A stretch of DNA of 64,000 nt from Terriglobia bacterium (GTDB lineage Bacteria; Acidobacteriota; Terriglobia; Acidiferrales; UBA7541). The stretch's first letter is position 1; every line of letters starts with the position of its first letter. Positions 1-10,195 of the stretch are shown here, piece after piece. The stretch covers positions 95,311 to 159,310 of the forward strand of contig JAIQEV010000001.1 in NCBI GenBank assembly GCA_020073585.1. The letters are read 5' to 3'. The position numbers were made by a program, and so were the translations under genes. A model generated the notes under the pieces. The model ran no database searches. It saw only the letters and a list, made by a program, of their open reading frames with translations, and had not been told where the DNA came from.

Positions 1-62
1 AACTATCGAAAATGGCGGAGGAGAAACGATCTGAGATGAGGGATGAAAAAGAGGAAGAGAAG

Positions 63-84
63 AGCACAGACTGAAGTCTGTGCT
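63..84. repeat. Short palindromic repeat
   Basis: A perfect 9-bp inverted repeat, AGCACAGAC and GTCTGTGCT, encloses a TGAA tetraloop. It lies in non-coding DNA. Two other palindromes in the window (1002-1015 and 13031-13044) have different stems but the same TGAA loop, so it looks like one of a family of small hairpin repeats. Its function is unknown. Confidence 0.7.
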
Positions 85-223
85 ACTGGTGGCGAAGAAG
101 GGAGCGGCCCGGGCGGGTTGGGATGCTAGCGAAGCAGAGGGCAGGCAAAGGCAAGAGGCGAGACCGGGAGCCGGGTTTGCCGGTTAAGAGCGCCGGGACG
201 CAGATGAGAGGCTAGGAGGAAAG

Positions 224-718
224 CAGATTCCTCACTTCGTTCGGAATGACAGGGGCGTAGTGAGACGCTTCGTTCGGAATGACAGGGGTGCGTTGCTGTG
301 CGGCGTGCTGTCGCCCTTGCTGTCCGGATTGAGGATGAGCGGGTCGATGGAATTGGCGGCCATGAGAGGGTAAGAGAAAAGCAGATTCCTCACTTCGTTC
401 GGAATGACAGGGGTGCTTTGCTGTCCGGCGTGCTGTGGCCCTTGCTGTCCGGGTTGAGGATGAGCGGGTCGATGGAATTGGTGGCCATGAGAGGGTAAGA
501 GAAAAGCAGATTCCTCACTTCGTTCGGAATGACAGGGGCGCGTTGCTGTCCGGCGTGCTGTCGCCCTTGCTGTCGGGGTTGAGGATGAGCGGGTCGATGG
601 AATTGGTGGCCAGGAGAGGGTAAGAGAAAAGCGGATTCCTCACTTCGTTCGGAATGACAGGGGTGTAATGAGACACTCCGTTCGGAATGACAGGGGTGTA
701 ATGAGACACTTCGTTCGG
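224..718. repeat. 125-bp tandem repeat array with a nested 33-bp unit
   Basis: The phrase GATTCCTCACTTCGTTCGG recurs at about 226, 384, 509 and 634. The last three starts are exactly 125 bp apart, giving near-identical units that differ by scattered substitutions. A shorter piece, CTTCGTTCGGAATGACAGGG with a spacer of about 13 bp, is also repeated on its own near 268 and again at the right end (about 675 and 708). Open frames across the array simply translate the repeat and are not genes. The array lies downstream of the prmC terminator. Confidence 0.85.
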
Positions 719-911
719 TCCCGCAAAACCGTCCGGGATGCAAAAAACGCAAATGACGGGCGTAGGGAAGACGCAGCTTTCCCGGTCCGCACGGGCTGGG
801 CTAACGTCTGGCGCGTCCCGCAACAGCATCCGGGATGCAGAAGGCGCACCTAGGGCGCTGGGCGGAGGCGGGGCATTCGAATGAAGTTGTGCGCGGGATT
901 GCCAGGCGCAG

Positions 912-951
912 AAAAAACCCGCACCCTTTTCGCGGACGAAAAGGGATGCGG
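912..951 (-). terminator. Rho-independent terminator of prmC
   Basis: Arms 919-932 and 937-951 pair over about 14 bp with one bulged base, around a 4-nt loop at 933-936. Read on the minus strand, the hairpin is followed by six T residues (complement of 912-917). It lies about 95 bp beyond the prmC stop, in the right orientation to end the prfA-prmC transcript. Confidence 0.7.
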
Positions 952-1001
952 CACCCAGTTCTTGCCAACTCATCAAGGGGCTGCCACCCGCCGAAAGATG
1001 C

Positions 1002-1015
1002 CGCCCTGAAGGGCG
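1002..1015. repeat. Short palindromic repeat (TGAA loop)
   Basis: CGCCC-TGAA-GGGCG, a perfect 5-bp stem with a tetraloop. It has the same loop as the palindromes at 63-84 and 13031-13044. It lies 29 bp from the prmC stop codon. Confidence 0.5.
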
Positions 1016-1043
1016 ACGCTACAAAACAAAGAAAAAGCGATGG

Positions 1044-2012
1044 TCAGGAAGTGCGCTCGGCGGCGAGGACGCGGGGGATGCCGGCGAGATCGTTGGTTAC
1101 GGCGACGTTGGTCCAGGCGGGGAAGTCGAAGAGCGGGCGGACGGCGGGCAGGCTGTCATGGCCGAGCTCGAGGACGAGCAGGCCGCCGGGCTTGAGGTGC
1201 GCCGCAGCCTGGGCGATGAGATCGGCGTAGAGTTCGTAGCCCTCTTCGCCGCCGTAGAGCGCCAGTTCGGGTTCGTGTTCGCGCACTTCGCGGGGGAGCG
1301 TGGGGGCTTCGCGGCGTCCGATGTAGGGGGGATTGCTGACGATGAGATCGAGGAAGCGTGACTCGGGGGAAGTGACTGGTGACTGGTGATTGGTGACTGG
1401 CGAGATGTCGAAAGGAGCGGGCACGGCATGCCGTGCCCCTACGGGGGGAAGGGCGTCGAGGAGGTGGCAGGCGAGGAAGTGGATGCGGGCGGCGACGCCG
1501 TGGCGTGTGGCGTTGCGGCGGGCGACGGCGAGGGCTGCCGCGGAAACGTCGGTGGCGAAGATTGTCGCGCCGGGGAGTTCCTTGGCCAGGGTGACGGCGA
1601 GGCAGCCGGAGCCGGTGCCCACGTCGGCGATGAGCAGCCCCGCGCCCTGTGTCTTCGGCGGGCGGGATGCGCGGATCTCGCGCACGGCGAGGCGGTCGAG
1701 GGCCACTTCGACGAGATGTTCGGTTTCCGGGCGGGGGATGAGGACGTCCGGCGTGACCTCGAACTCCAGGCCCCAGAACTCCTGCTTGCCGGTGAGATGC
1801 TGCGTGGGCTCGCCGGCGGCGCGGCGCGCGAGGAGCGCGGCGAAGCGCTGGGCGTCGGGCGGCGCGAGCTCCGCTTCGGGATGGGCGTAGAGCCAGGCGC
1901 GGTCGCGCCCGAGCACGTGCAGGAGCAGCAGTTCCGCGGCGAGGGTGTAGGAAGGCACGTGGGCCTCGCGCAGTTGCGCGATGCCCTGCTTCAGTGCTGT
2001 GCGTACGTCCAT
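1044..2012 (-). CDS. prmC: Peptide chain release factor N5-glutamine methyltransferase PrmC
   Basis: PrmC methylates the glutamine of the GGQ motif in release factors RF1 and RF2, using S-adenosylmethionine. The 322-aa product has the helical N-terminal domain, an IPRPETE motif (residues 92-98), the SAM-binding loop DVGTGSGC (130-137) and the catalytic NPPY motif (227-230). Family members are usually about 280-290 residues. The extra length includes residues about 191-219, just before the NPPY strand, and these are encoded by repetitive DNA (1374-1438). The gene starts 23 bp after the prfA stop, the common prfA-prmC operon order. The insertion sits in a loop between beta strands, so activity may survive; this is inferred. 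Confidence 0.95.
   Translation of the reverse strand: MDVRTALKQGIAQLREAHVPSYTLAAELLLLHVLGRDRAWLYAHPEAELAPPDAQRFAALLARRAAGEPTQHLTGKQEFWGLEFEVTPDVLIPRPETEHLVEVALDRLAVREIRASRPPKTQGAGLLIADVGTGSGCLAVTLAKELPGATIFATDVSAAALAVARRNATRHGVAARIHFLACHLLDALPPVGARHAVPAPFDISPVTNHQSPVTSPESRFLDLIVSNPPYIGRREAPTLPREVREHEPELALYGGEEGYELYADLIAQAAAHLKPGGLLVLELGHDSLPAVRPLFDFPAWTNVAVTNDLAGIPRVLAAERTS
1374..1438. repeat. Repetitive DNA inserted in frame within prmC
   Basis: Two elements sit side by side inside the coding sequence. At 1374-1400 the 9-mer GTGACTGGT is tandemly repeated. At 1419-1438 there is a perfect 20-bp palindrome made of GGGCACGGCA and its complement. Both look like intergenic repeats rather than methyltransferase sequence, and they add about 29 codons without breaking the frame. 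Confidence 0.7.
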
Positions 2013-2035
2013 ACGATGCGTGTTCCCGCCGAAAA

Positions 2036-3127
<1,092 letters not shown>

Positions 3128-3339
3128 GGCAAATCCTTCTGAGTAAAGAAACTCGAAATTCGAAAACCGCGGGAACAAATGAATGGGATGGCTCCGGGAG
3201 CCGGAGTCCGGTGCGGGCGCTAATAGAAGGCGGCGTACATCGAATTCATCTGTATTAATAATAACGTGGATTGGCGTTCCGCGCAAACCGTCCGGCACGG
3301 TTGCTCCGGCGCGCCGCGCTGTACTACGATGCGGCTGGC

Positions 3340-4464
3340 ATGAGCGAAACCGGACAAGAGATCCTGGCGGGCGGCAGCGCGCCCGCAAGCGCAGGCGATC
3401 CCGGGTTTCTGTGGGATTTCTGGTATCCGGCGCTGCGCAGCGAAGCGATCCGCGGGCGGAAGCTGGCCACGGCGATGCTGCTGGAAGTGCCGCTGGTGCT
3501 GGGGCGCACCCGCGAGGGGCGGGCCTTTGCCATGCGCGATGCCTGCCCGCACCGCGGCATCCCGCTCTCCTACGGGCGCTTCGACGGGCAGGCCGTGGAG
3601 TGCAGCTACCACGGCTGGAAATTCGACGGCTGCAGCGCGCGCTGCACGGAGATTCCCTCGCTCAGCAGCCAGGACAAGGTGAAGGTGGAGCGCATCTCCG
3701 CGGGGCACTATCCGTGCGCGGAACGCGACGGCTACGTCTGGGTGTACATGAGCGCGCCCCGGCAGGCCGGGGCGGGGCCGGGCGCGCGGCTGGCGGAGAC
3801 GCTGCCGGCGGCGCCGGAGCTGCCGAAGTTCAGCGAGAAATACAAGATCACCCATCTGGAGTGCGATCTGCCCTCGCACATCGATCACGGCATCATCGGG
3901 CTGATGGACCCGGCGCACGGGCCGTTTGTGCATCAATCGTGGTACTGGCGGAGCCGGCGCAGCATTCACGAGAAGGCCAAGCAGTTCGAGCCCATTCCCA
4001 ACGGCTTCCGGATGAGCAAGCACGAGCCGTCGTCAAACAGCGCGCCGTACAAGATCCTGCGCTATTTTTCGGGGGCCGCGACGACGACCATGATCGATTT
4101 CGTGCTGCCGAACATGCGCTTCGAAGAGATTCGCAGCGGGCGGCTGTGGTTTTCCAGCCGGGCCACGGTGACGCCGGTGCGGCGGGACCTCTGCCGCATC
4201 GATTTCGTGGCGGCGTGGAACGTGTTGCTGCCGGTGACGGTGTTCCGCATGTTTGCGAAGCCGTTTCTGCGCCAGGATCAGTTGACGATGATCCAGCAGG
4301 CCGAGGGCTTGAAGCACGATCCGCGCCTGATGCTGATTGACGACGCGGACCGCCCGGCCAAGTGGTATTTCGCGCTGAAGGCCGGGCTGCTCGAGTCGCG
4401 GCGCAGCGGCGCGCCTATGGTGCATCCGATGAGCGGGCCGGTTACGCTGCACTGGCGCAGCTGA
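3340..4464 (+). CDS. Rieske non-heme iron oxygenase (aromatic ring-hydroxylating type)
   Basis: This is the alpha-subunit type of oxygenase that hydroxylates or demethylates aromatic or alicyclic substrates using O2 and electrons from a separate reductase. The 374-aa protein shows a [2Fe-2S] Rieske site, C69-P-H71 and C88-S-Y-H91, and a mononuclear iron motif D190-P-A-H193-GPFV-H198. The ATG at 3340 (MSETGQEIL) was chosen because the open frame before it has no homology features. No ferredoxin or reductase gene is adjacent, so the electron donor must lie elsewhere. The substrate cannot be deduced. The gene interrupts a run of minus-strand housekeeping genes and stands alone. Confidence 0.85.
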   Translation: MSETGQEILAGGSAPASAGDPGFLWDFWYPALRSEAIRGRKLATAMLLEVPLVLGRTREGRAFAMRDACPHRGIPLSYGRFDGQAVECSYHGWKFDGCSARCTEIPSLSSQDKVKVERISAGHYPCAERDGYVWVYMSAPRQAGAGPGARLAETLPAAPELPKFSEKYKITHLECDLPSHIDHGIIGLMDPAHGPFVHQSWYWRSRRSIHEKAKQFEPIPNGFRMSKHEPSSNSAPYKILRYFSGAATTTMIDFVLPNMRFEEIRSGRLWFSSRATVTPVRRDLCRIDFVAAWNVLLPVTVFRMFAKPFLRQDQLTMIQQAEGLKHDPRLMLIDDADRPAKWYFALKAGLLESRRSGAPMVHPMSGPVTLHWRS

Positions 4465-4498
4465 CGGCACGCCGGGGCCCGCCAAGGGCGCGCTTTTT

Positions 4499-5176
4499 CT
4501 AGCGCAGCTTCTCGAGGTCGAATTTCGCGGTGACGTGCTGGCCGTCGGGCGTGACTACTTCCATCTCCACCATTTCGGAGGCCACCTCGGCCGCATCGTA
4601 TTCCAGCCACACCTCCGCGCCGGCCAGTCCGCCCGAGCCGCGCGCGTCGTGCTGATAGACCGGCTCGCCGCGCACGTCGAGCGGAATAAGCGTGGCGTCT
4701 TTTTGGCGCAGCTGGAACTGGAAGTCCTGCCAGAAATCATCGGGGCGCAGCTCGACTCCCTGGCGATCCGCGGCATTCTGCGCGGATTTGCGGGCCATGA
4801 CGAAGGAGTAGGTGGGGGTGAGGTTGAGCCGGACGTGGACGCGGAGGGTATCGCCGCGCCCCTGGTAGGCCTCTTCGGCCTGCTGCGCGCTGTAGCCGAT
4901 GCTGTGCGCGGCGGAGAGCTGCACGACCTGGGCGTAGGGGGTGAGCAGCGTGATTTCGGCGACGTGCGGGCCGGTTTGGGGCATGGGCAGGGGCTTTTTG
5001 TAGGGAGCGAAAAACTCCGCGGTCTTCTGATCGTTGCGCTGCCCGAGGAAATAGGCTTCGCGCACGGAGTGCGAGGAGAGCGGCACTTCGTAGGCGAAGA
5101 GCGCCTGGGCCGCGAGCAGCAGAGCGGTCAGGGCCAGGGCGTTCCGGCGGGCGCCGGGTTTGCGGTGCATGGTCAT
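4499..5176 (-). CDS. Exported protein of unknown function
   Basis: I do not recognise this family. The 225-aa product begins MTMHRKPGARR, followed by a hydrophobic stretch ending in ALFAYEV, which reads as a signal peptide, so it is probably periplasmic or secreted. The mature part (about 200 aa) is mixed and polar, with many beta-prone stretches and no cysteine pairs or metal motif that I can see. Start candidates are ATG at 5176 or 5170. It begins 24 bp after the thyX stop on the same strand and may be cotranscribed with thyX. It converges with the Rieske oxygenase. Confidence 0.7.
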   Translation of the reverse strand: MTMHRKPGARRNALALTALLLAAQALFAYEVPLSSHSVREAYFLGQRNDQKTAEFFAPYKKPLPMPQTGPHVAEITLLTPYAQVVQLSAAHSIGYSAQQAEEAYQGRGDTLRVHVRLNLTPTYSFVMARKSAQNAADRQGVELRPDDFWQDFQFQLRQKDATLIPLDVRGEPVYQHDARGSGGLAGAEVWLEYDAAEVASEMVEMEVVTPDGQHVTAKFDLEKLR

Positions 5177-5199
5177 CGTGAAAGCCGGGCCGCCGCGGG

Positions 5200-6789
5200 T
5201 CAGATGCGGCGCTGGATGTTCGGGAAGTCGAGCCATACTTTCACCCCGCAGAAGTGCGAGCCTTCGGTGCAGATGGGCGTGGTGATGCCCGCGCGCAGGT
5301 GGCACGGCGGGCCGATGTAGCGCGCCAGTTCGGGATGCACTTCGCGCAGTTGCGCGATCTCTTCCATGGAGGACTGGTAGATCTCCTCCTGGGCGTTGAA
5401 GCAGGTGCGCATGGTCCACTTGTGGAGGAGATGCAGGAGCGAGCCGCTCTCGACGAGGCGGATGGCCTTGGCGTTGGGCAGCAGGTAGAGGGCGATCTCC
5501 TGGGGCACGCCGCGGTCGATGAGGGCATTCTTGGCGGCCCAGGCCTCGGCCATGGCGCGCTCGTAGACTTCCTTGGCGCGGGCGTTGCCGTGGATGAGCG
5601 CGGGGGTGAGGTAGTCCGGCTCGCGGGTGTCGGTGAGGGTGAGCAGGGGGCGCGAGCCGGGCACCATGCGGTGGCGCTGGTCCTGGCTGTCGGCGGTGTG
5701 GCTGATTTTCTTGGCGAAGGTGTAGGTGGCGTGCTGCAGCGCGCGGAGCATGGGGGCGTGCACGCCGATATCCAAAGTTTCCAGGCGGTAGAGATTGCGC
5801 GCGGGATTGAGCAGGCGATCGATGGCCTCGGCGTCGCTGCACTGCGCTGCGGTGAGGCCCACGACGGCGCGGTAGGAATCGGCCATGACGCGCACGGCGT
5901 TCGGTGAATAGTCCACGAGGCGCGAGATCTTGCCGGCGAGGCGCGCGTCGAATTCGCGGGCAAAGGCTTCGCCGGCGCCGGCGTCCTTGGGAGCGTCGCG
6001 CCACTCCGGGCGCTCATCGAGCGGCTGGATGGCGAAGCGGTCGAAGAACTCGGGATCCACTTCGCGGACGCGCGCCACCATCTCGGCGACGACCAAGCGC
6101 GCTTCGCTGGGCGTGTCCGAGGCGGCATGCATGCGCCACAGGCGGTGCAGGACGATGCCGGAGACGGTGTGCACCAGGGTGGTGAAAGCGGCCACGGGGA
6201 GGACGTAGCGCGCCACCTCGATGGCCCGCTTCTCCGCCGCGCGCTCGACCTTGTGCACGCGCTTGGGGTGGGACATCGCGCTGATATTCCAGATTTCACC
6301 GAGGATGCCGCGCGCGTCGCTGACCAGCAGCGCCGCGATCTGGCGGTAGTAGTCCCAGGCGCGGGCGATGGCCCGCTCGTAGATGCCGCGCGCCGCCTGG
6401 TCGAAGAAGAGCGAGGACGGCGGCACGTAGGCCTGCGGGCGGTCCAGGCGCACGTAGCGCTGGCTCTGCTGCTCGGAGTTGTAGAAGGGATGGGCGTGCA
6501 GGAAGGACCAGACGAACTGGCGGCTGACGTTCTCCAGGCCGAATTCGAAATGGGCGTGCTGGAAGACGGTGTGGTGGCCGCTGTAGAAAGTGGCCGCGCC
6601 GATGTTCACGCGGTGCTTTTCGGTGGTCTCTTCGGGGCCGATCAGGCGCGAAGCGTAGCAGGTGCGCGCGGCGGCGATGGCCGAGTCATAGGGATGGGCG
6701 AAGGCGTTGCGCAGGGTGACGCGCGGCGCCGCCGTTTCCACCAGAGCGCCGGCGCGCAGGCCATCGAACATGGGGGATTGAGTAGCCAC
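5200..6789 (-). CDS. thyX: Double-domain FAD-dependent thymidylate synthase (ThyX)
   Basis: ThyX makes dTMP from dUMP using methylene-tetrahydrofolate, FAD and NADPH. Normal ThyX is about 220-250 aa; this protein is 529 aa and contains two ThyX-like halves (about 20-255 and 285-529). The family signature (RHRxxS followed by SxR) appears split. The N-terminal half has the tail of it, NSEQQSQRY (104-112), but with HAH in place of RHR. The C-terminal half has RHRMVPGSR (372-380). The start is GTG 6789 (VATQSPMFDG) or ATG 6771; neither has a clear ribosome site. No thyA is visible in the window. Confidence 0.88.
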   Translation of the reverse strand: MATQSPMFDGLRAGALVETAAPRVTLRNAFAHPYDSAIAAARTCYASRLIGPEETTEKHRVNIGAATFYSGHHTVFQHAHFEFGLENVSRQFVWSFLHAHPFYNSEQQSQRYVRLDRPQAYVPPSSLFFDQAARGIYERAIARAWDYYRQIAALLVSDARGILGEIWNISAMSHPKRVHKVERAAEKRAIEVARYVLPVAAFTTLVHTVSGIVLHRLWRMHAASDTPSEARLVVAEMVARVREVDPEFFDRFAIQPLDERPEWRDAPKDAGAGEAFAREFDARLAGKISRLVDYSPNAVRVMADSYRAVVGLTAAQCSDAEAIDRLLNPARNLYRLETLDIGVHAPMLRALQHATYTFAKKISHTADSQDQRHRMVPGSRPLLTLTDTREPDYLTPALIHGNARAKEVYERAMAEAWAAKNALIDRGVPQEIALYLLPNAKAIRLVESGSLLHLLHKWTMRTCFNAQEEIYQSSMEEIAQLREVHPELARYIGPPCHLRAGITTPICTEGSHFCGVKVWLDFPNIQRRI

Positions 6790-6906
6790 GATGCGCCGCC
6801 ATTCTACACCGAGCGCGCACGCGGAGCACACGGCTGCGCGCGGGCCGGAAGAGAGCCGGCCGGGGTGCGGCCGTAAAGTGCGCGAAAAGGGGAACGCTTC
6901 GGGCGC

Positions 6907-7152
6907 TTACTTCTTGTTGCCGGCCTGGATGGCGGCCTGTGCGGCCTGGGCGCTGGCGTACTTCTTCTGGAAGCGCTCGACGCGGCCCGCGGTGTCCACC
7001 AACTTCTGTTTGCCGGTGAAGAAGGGGTGGCAGTTCGAGCAGATTTCCACCTTCAGCAGGTCGCCCTTCATGGTCGAGCGCGTGGGAAAGGTGTGGCCGC
7101 AAGCGCAGTGCACGGTCACGGGATGGTAATCGGGGTGAATGCCGGGCTTCAT
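6907..7152 (-). CDS. rpmE: Ribosomal protein bL31
   Basis: Component of the large ribosomal subunit. The 81-aa protein begins [14 protein letters not shown], the usual L31 N-terminus. It has the four-cysteine zinc-ribbon form: C-A-C in VHCACGHTF and C-SN-C in EICSNCHPF. The C-terminus carries an Ala/Gln-rich tail ending AGNKK. The start ATG at 7152 is preceded by GGGAG five bases upstream, which favours it over the in-frame ATG at 7164. In many bacteria rpmE precedes prfA and prmC; here thyX, an exported protein and the Rieske gene separate them. Confidence 0.96.
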   Translation of the reverse strand: MKPGIHPDYHPVTVHCACGHTFPTRSTMKGDLLKVEICSNCHPFFTGKQKLVDTAGRVERFQKKYASAQAAQAAIQAGNKK

Positions 7153-7388
7153 GGATGCTCCCATTCGTCGCGGCCGGTCTGCACGGCACCCCGGGGGGAC
7201 TCCAGCCGCGTCGCTAGGCCACAAGACAATTGTCAATTGTACGCGAATTCCCGGATTCTGCCAATCCTCGCCCTCAGGGCCCTCAGGGAGGGTTCGCGGC
7301 GAAAGCGCGGGTGGGGACCCCGCTGCTGGGGAAGCACGGCACGGATTTCCGCTTGTGGTGCGCGACTTCTTCGCGTAGCTTCGCGGAT

Positions 7389-7883
7389 ATGCGGGTGGAA
7401 ATCCTGGCGAATGTCGCGGTTCCGCAGGCTGTGCGGCCGGCCGCGGATAACCGCGCGCTGCAGACCTTCCTGGCATCGCTCAATGCCGAAGACTCGCTGT
7501 TTCGCGCCACGCCCTATGCGCTGCAGCCGGCGGCGCCCGCATCGGCGGAGACGCCGACGTTTTCGGGGGGCGTGGCTCTTTCCTTCGCCAACGAGGCTCA
7601 CAACAGGGATCGCGGCCTGTACTACGCGCTATTTGAAAAACTGACCGAACTGCTGAAAGAAGCCGGATCCGCCGAGGCGCTGGAAGTCCGCCTGGGACTA
7701 TGCAGCCAAGCCGAGCCCGGCGCGCCCGCGGCCCGCAATTCCCTGGTGCTGGAGCTCATCGCACGGGGGAGTTCGCGGGAGCAGGCGGAGTTGCGCTGGG
7801 GGCTGGGCATCGTGCATCTCCAGCAGGCGTTGCTGTTTACCTCCCGCCTGCTGCGCCAGCAACTTTCCGCGCGCAACGATTAG
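7389..7883 (+). CDS. Hypothetical protein
   Basis: Unrecognised 164-aa soluble protein beginning [13 protein letters not shown]. It lacks a signal peptide or membrane segment. Residues about 75-164 are rich in Leu, Ala and Glu and look helical (for example [12 protein letters not shown] and [17 protein letters not shown]). The frame is open upstream to about 7230, but that part reads as repeat-like intergenic sequence, so the ATG at 7389 is preferred. It is transcribed divergently from rpmE and converges with the GGDEF-PilZ gene. The 236 bp between it and rpmE show no feature that I can name. Confidence 0.6.
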   Translation: MRVEILANVAVPQAVRPAADNRALQTFLASLNAEDSLFRATPYALQPAAPASAETPTFSGGVALSFANEAHNRDRGLYYALFEKLTELLKEAGSAEALEVRLGLCSQAEPGAPAARNSLVLELIARGSSREQAELRWGLGIVHLQQALLFTSRLLRQQLSARND

Positions 7884-7942
7884 AGGGCAGAACGTTCCGC
7901 AGCGATACCCGGAAAAAGAGGGAAGGGAAGCGCAGGGCTGGG

Positions 7943-9253
7943 TCAGGAGACGAAGCAGCAGCCGACGCGGACGCTGCCTTGGGGGCTGCGCGCGGACCAC
8001 ACGGCGCGCAGGTTCACGCGCACCGGGGGCAGAATCGGCACGTGCAGGATGGCGAAGACGTTGGGGGGCAGCTCTTCGGGGGAATCGAGCTCGAGAGCGA
8101 CGCCGCCAAAACCCAGGTCGAGAACGCGCGCGTGGCGCCCGCCTTGCTCGCCCAGGACGGCATAGGCATTGGTGCCGGCCATGGTCACGCGCTCGCCTTT
8201 GCGCTGCATGCTGTAACTGAACGCGGGAGCCGCCGCTCCGGGGCCTGCGCCCGAAACGCCCGCCGCGGCAACGCCCGGAACCGGAGAACCCGTGGTGTAC
8301 GGCGCTTCCGCCTTCTCCGCCGTTTTCTTCGATTCGATGGAAATGGTTTTCGGGGCCGGCGCAATGCGTTCCGGCGCGGGCCGCTCGGGGACCGCCGCCG
8401 CGGGTTGCGCCGCGGCCTGCGCTGCTTCGGAGCGTGCACCGGGGGTTGCGCCGCGCAGATGGTTGGCATCCTTCAGCCGGTAGAGCCGTTCATCGGCCAC
8501 GCGAATCAGGGCTTCGCCCTGATCGCCGTCCTGCGGACAGGTGGCGATGCCGTGATCCATGCTCACGCTCACGGTCAATTGCAGCGGGCGGATCACCTCC
8601 GCGAAAACGGTCTCGATGCGGCGGCTCAGCGCCAGGGCCTGCGCCGCGTCCGTCTGCGGAAGAATCAAGGCGAATTCATCGCCGCCGATGCGGAAGGCGG
8701 AATCGGAGGAGCGCATGGCTTTGCGCAGGGTGGCGGCCGCGGCGCGCAGCACCTCATCCCCCTTGGGATGGCCGTGCATGTCGTTCACTTCCTTGAAGCG
8801 ATGCAGGTCCAGGATCACCAGCGTCACGGGATGCTCGTAGCGCTTGGCGCGGGTCATCTCTTTTTCCAGCGATTCGTTGAACAGCCGGCGGTTGTAGAGT
8901 CCGGTGAGCGCATCGGTCACGGCGTTGAGCTGCATTTTTTTCAGCTCGTCGTACTCGATGATCACCGGCACGCGGATCAATCCGGCCGTGGAGAGCGCTT
9001 CCATGAGCGCGGTCTTCAACGAAACGGGACGTCCCAGATGTTCGGAGAATTGGCGACGGCTGTTGAGCGCTTCTTCCCAAAGCTGCAGGCACTGGCTTTC
9101 GGGAAGTTCGAGGTGCGTAGTCGTGAGGAAGTAACGCTGCAGAAACTGCCCGCGCGCGGGCAGATCCAGCGATTCCAACGTATCGGCGAGGAGCTCGAGG
9201 TGCGAGTCCTCAATGGTCAGGCGCGGAGCGGCCGCGCCACCGGGGCTGGGCAT
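7943..9253 (-). CDS. Diguanylate cyclase with C-terminal PilZ domain
   Basis: It is predicted to make cyclic di-GMP from two GTP and also to bind the product. The 436-aa protein has a helical N-terminal region (1-110), a GGDEF domain with intact RIGGDEFALI, and an RSSD inhibitory I-site five residues before GGDEF, so product feedback is likely. An Ala/Pro-rich linker follows. The C-terminal PilZ domain shows RKGER and the DLGFGG turn. No membrane segment is seen. A cyclase with its own PilZ domain is an uncommon arrangement. Start ATG 9253 has AGGTGG nine bases upstream. Confidence 0.9.
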   Translation of the reverse strand: MPSPGGAAAPRLTIEDSHLELLADTLESLDLPARGQFLQRYFLTTTHLELPESQCLQLWEEALNSRRQFSEHLGRPVSLKTALMEALSTAGLIRVPVIIEYDELKKMQLNAVTDALTGLYNRRLFNESLEKEMTRAKRYEHPVTLVILDLHRFKEVNDMHGHPKGDEVLRAAAATLRKAMRSSDSAFRIGGDEFALILPQTDAAQALALSRRIETVFAEVIRPLQLTVSVSMDHGIATCPQDGDQGEALIRVADERLYRLKDANHLRGATPGARSEAAQAAAQPAAAVPERPAPERIAPAPKTISIESKKTAEKAEAPYTTGSPVPGVAAAGVSGAGPGAAAPAFSYSMQRKGERVTMAGTNAYAVLGEQGGRHARVLDLGFGGVALELDSPEELPPNVFAILHVPILPPVRVNLRAVWSARSPQGSVRVGCCFVS

Positions 9254-9524
9254 TAAAGTTTTCCACCTGACATCTACCTTTCCCTGCGGGGACAGGGGGA
9301 GGGCACATCATCGAGCGCTAGTAAAGTGCAAACCAAAGTCCAATCCAAACAGTTTTCCGAGCGACTTTCAAGGTTCTTCGATTTCGCGCCAATCTGCATG
9401 TATGTCTTTAATTATGATGCAGATAGAGCGAAAACGGGGGGATGGTCCGGTCGTGCAGATCACCCGAGCTTTCGCGTTTTGAGAACCGAGTTTCCATTCC
9501 AACCGCACAGAGGAAAAATCTTTT

Positions 9525-9878
9525 CTATCCCAGCGGGCGCAAGAATTCGAGTCCGAAAAGGCGAACATCGCCTGCCGATTCCTGGCGGAGCACGCGTGCC
9601 GAAATCGGGGGAGTTTCACTGGGGACCATGCTGGATGAGACCGGCGAGGGCGCGGGGAAGGTTAACTGCACAGGATGATCCATCTGCAGGACCCGCGTGC
9701 AGGCAATACACGCGCCAGTACCGCTGATATTGAGAGTCTTCGTCAACTCGATGAACTCCATCCCGCCCGCATCCGTGCCGCGCAATAGGACGGGAACCTG
9801 AAGACGAATTCTCTCTGCTCGGCGTCGCTCGCCAGGGGTCAATGCATGCCTTTCACAAGATAAATTTGAATAAAGCAA
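9525..9878 (-). CDS. PilZ-domain protein
   Basis: Small (117 aa) predicted c-di-GMP-binding protein. The motif region is ERRRAERIRLQVPV, matching the PilZ RxxxR arginines, followed by TLNISGTGACIA in place of the (D/N)xSxxG strand. No other domain is present, so it probably acts as an adaptor. The only start giving the full domain is TTG at 9878, with no strong ribosome site, so expression may be low or the start may lie inside. It lies upstream of the GGDEF-PilZ gene on the same strand, with 271 bp between them. Confidence 0.75.
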   Translation of the reverse strand: MLYSNLSCERHALTPGERRRAERIRLQVPVLLRGTDAGGMEFIELTKTLNISGTGACIACTRVLQMDHPVQLTFPAPSPVSSSMVPSETPPISARVLRQESAGDVRLFGLEFLRPLG

Positions 9879-10195
9879 ATTTTTTCCAGTACCAGGGCGC
9901 TAGTACTAATTCTAGCAGATTTGGTGCCAGAATCGTCATTCTGGAATTATATATAAAACCTGCATATTCATACTGTTACGGTAAGTTAGCGGGGGAGAAT
10001 AGTCGGCCTATGGTACTAATCGCGGAGAGAAGTGTACTTCCTTTCCCTTATTGTGCAAATGGAACGTATTTACCATTGACCTCTATTGCGAGGCTCTGCG
10101 AGGATGAGCACCAAGGAAAAGGGAAAAGAATTACCACTAGGGGTGGCAAAGCTTGAAACGTTCAGTTTTGTGACCGTGAAGCGGCTAACAACGCA
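9879..10195. other. AT-rich divergent intergenic region
   Basis: No gene is seen. The region separates the minus-strand PilZ gene from the plus-strand histidine kinase. It holds two inverted repeats: GCTAG...CTAGC (9899-9916) and CCAGAAT-CGTC-ATTCTGG (9927-9944). The second is a perfect 7-bp dyad and could be an operator or a hairpin. AT-rich sequence at 9945-9975 could hold a promoter, but no convincing -35/-10 pair or sigma54 site was found. Confidence 0.5.

Larger units (their letters stand above)
719..1043. other. Non-coding DNA downstream of prmC
   Basis: No credible gene was found here. The stretch holds the prmC terminator hairpin (912-951) and a small palindrome (1002-1015). The remainder looks like decayed or repeat-derived intergenic sequence. 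Short frames reading through it show no protein-like composition. Confidence 0.6.

Noticed and set aside
224-718. CRISPR array
   Set aside because: The units are 125 bp with no alternation of short repeat and unique spacer, and no cas genes are present.
835-1230. Open frame of 131 codons on the plus strand
   Set aside because: It crosses the prmC terminator and overlaps prmC in antisense; the composition is Arg/Gly-rich chance translation of GC-rich DNA.
9392-9424. Inverted repeat ATCTGCAT...ATGCAGAT as a terminator or operator
   Set aside because: The 8-bp arms are 17 bases apart with no T tract and no near gene start, so no function can be supported.
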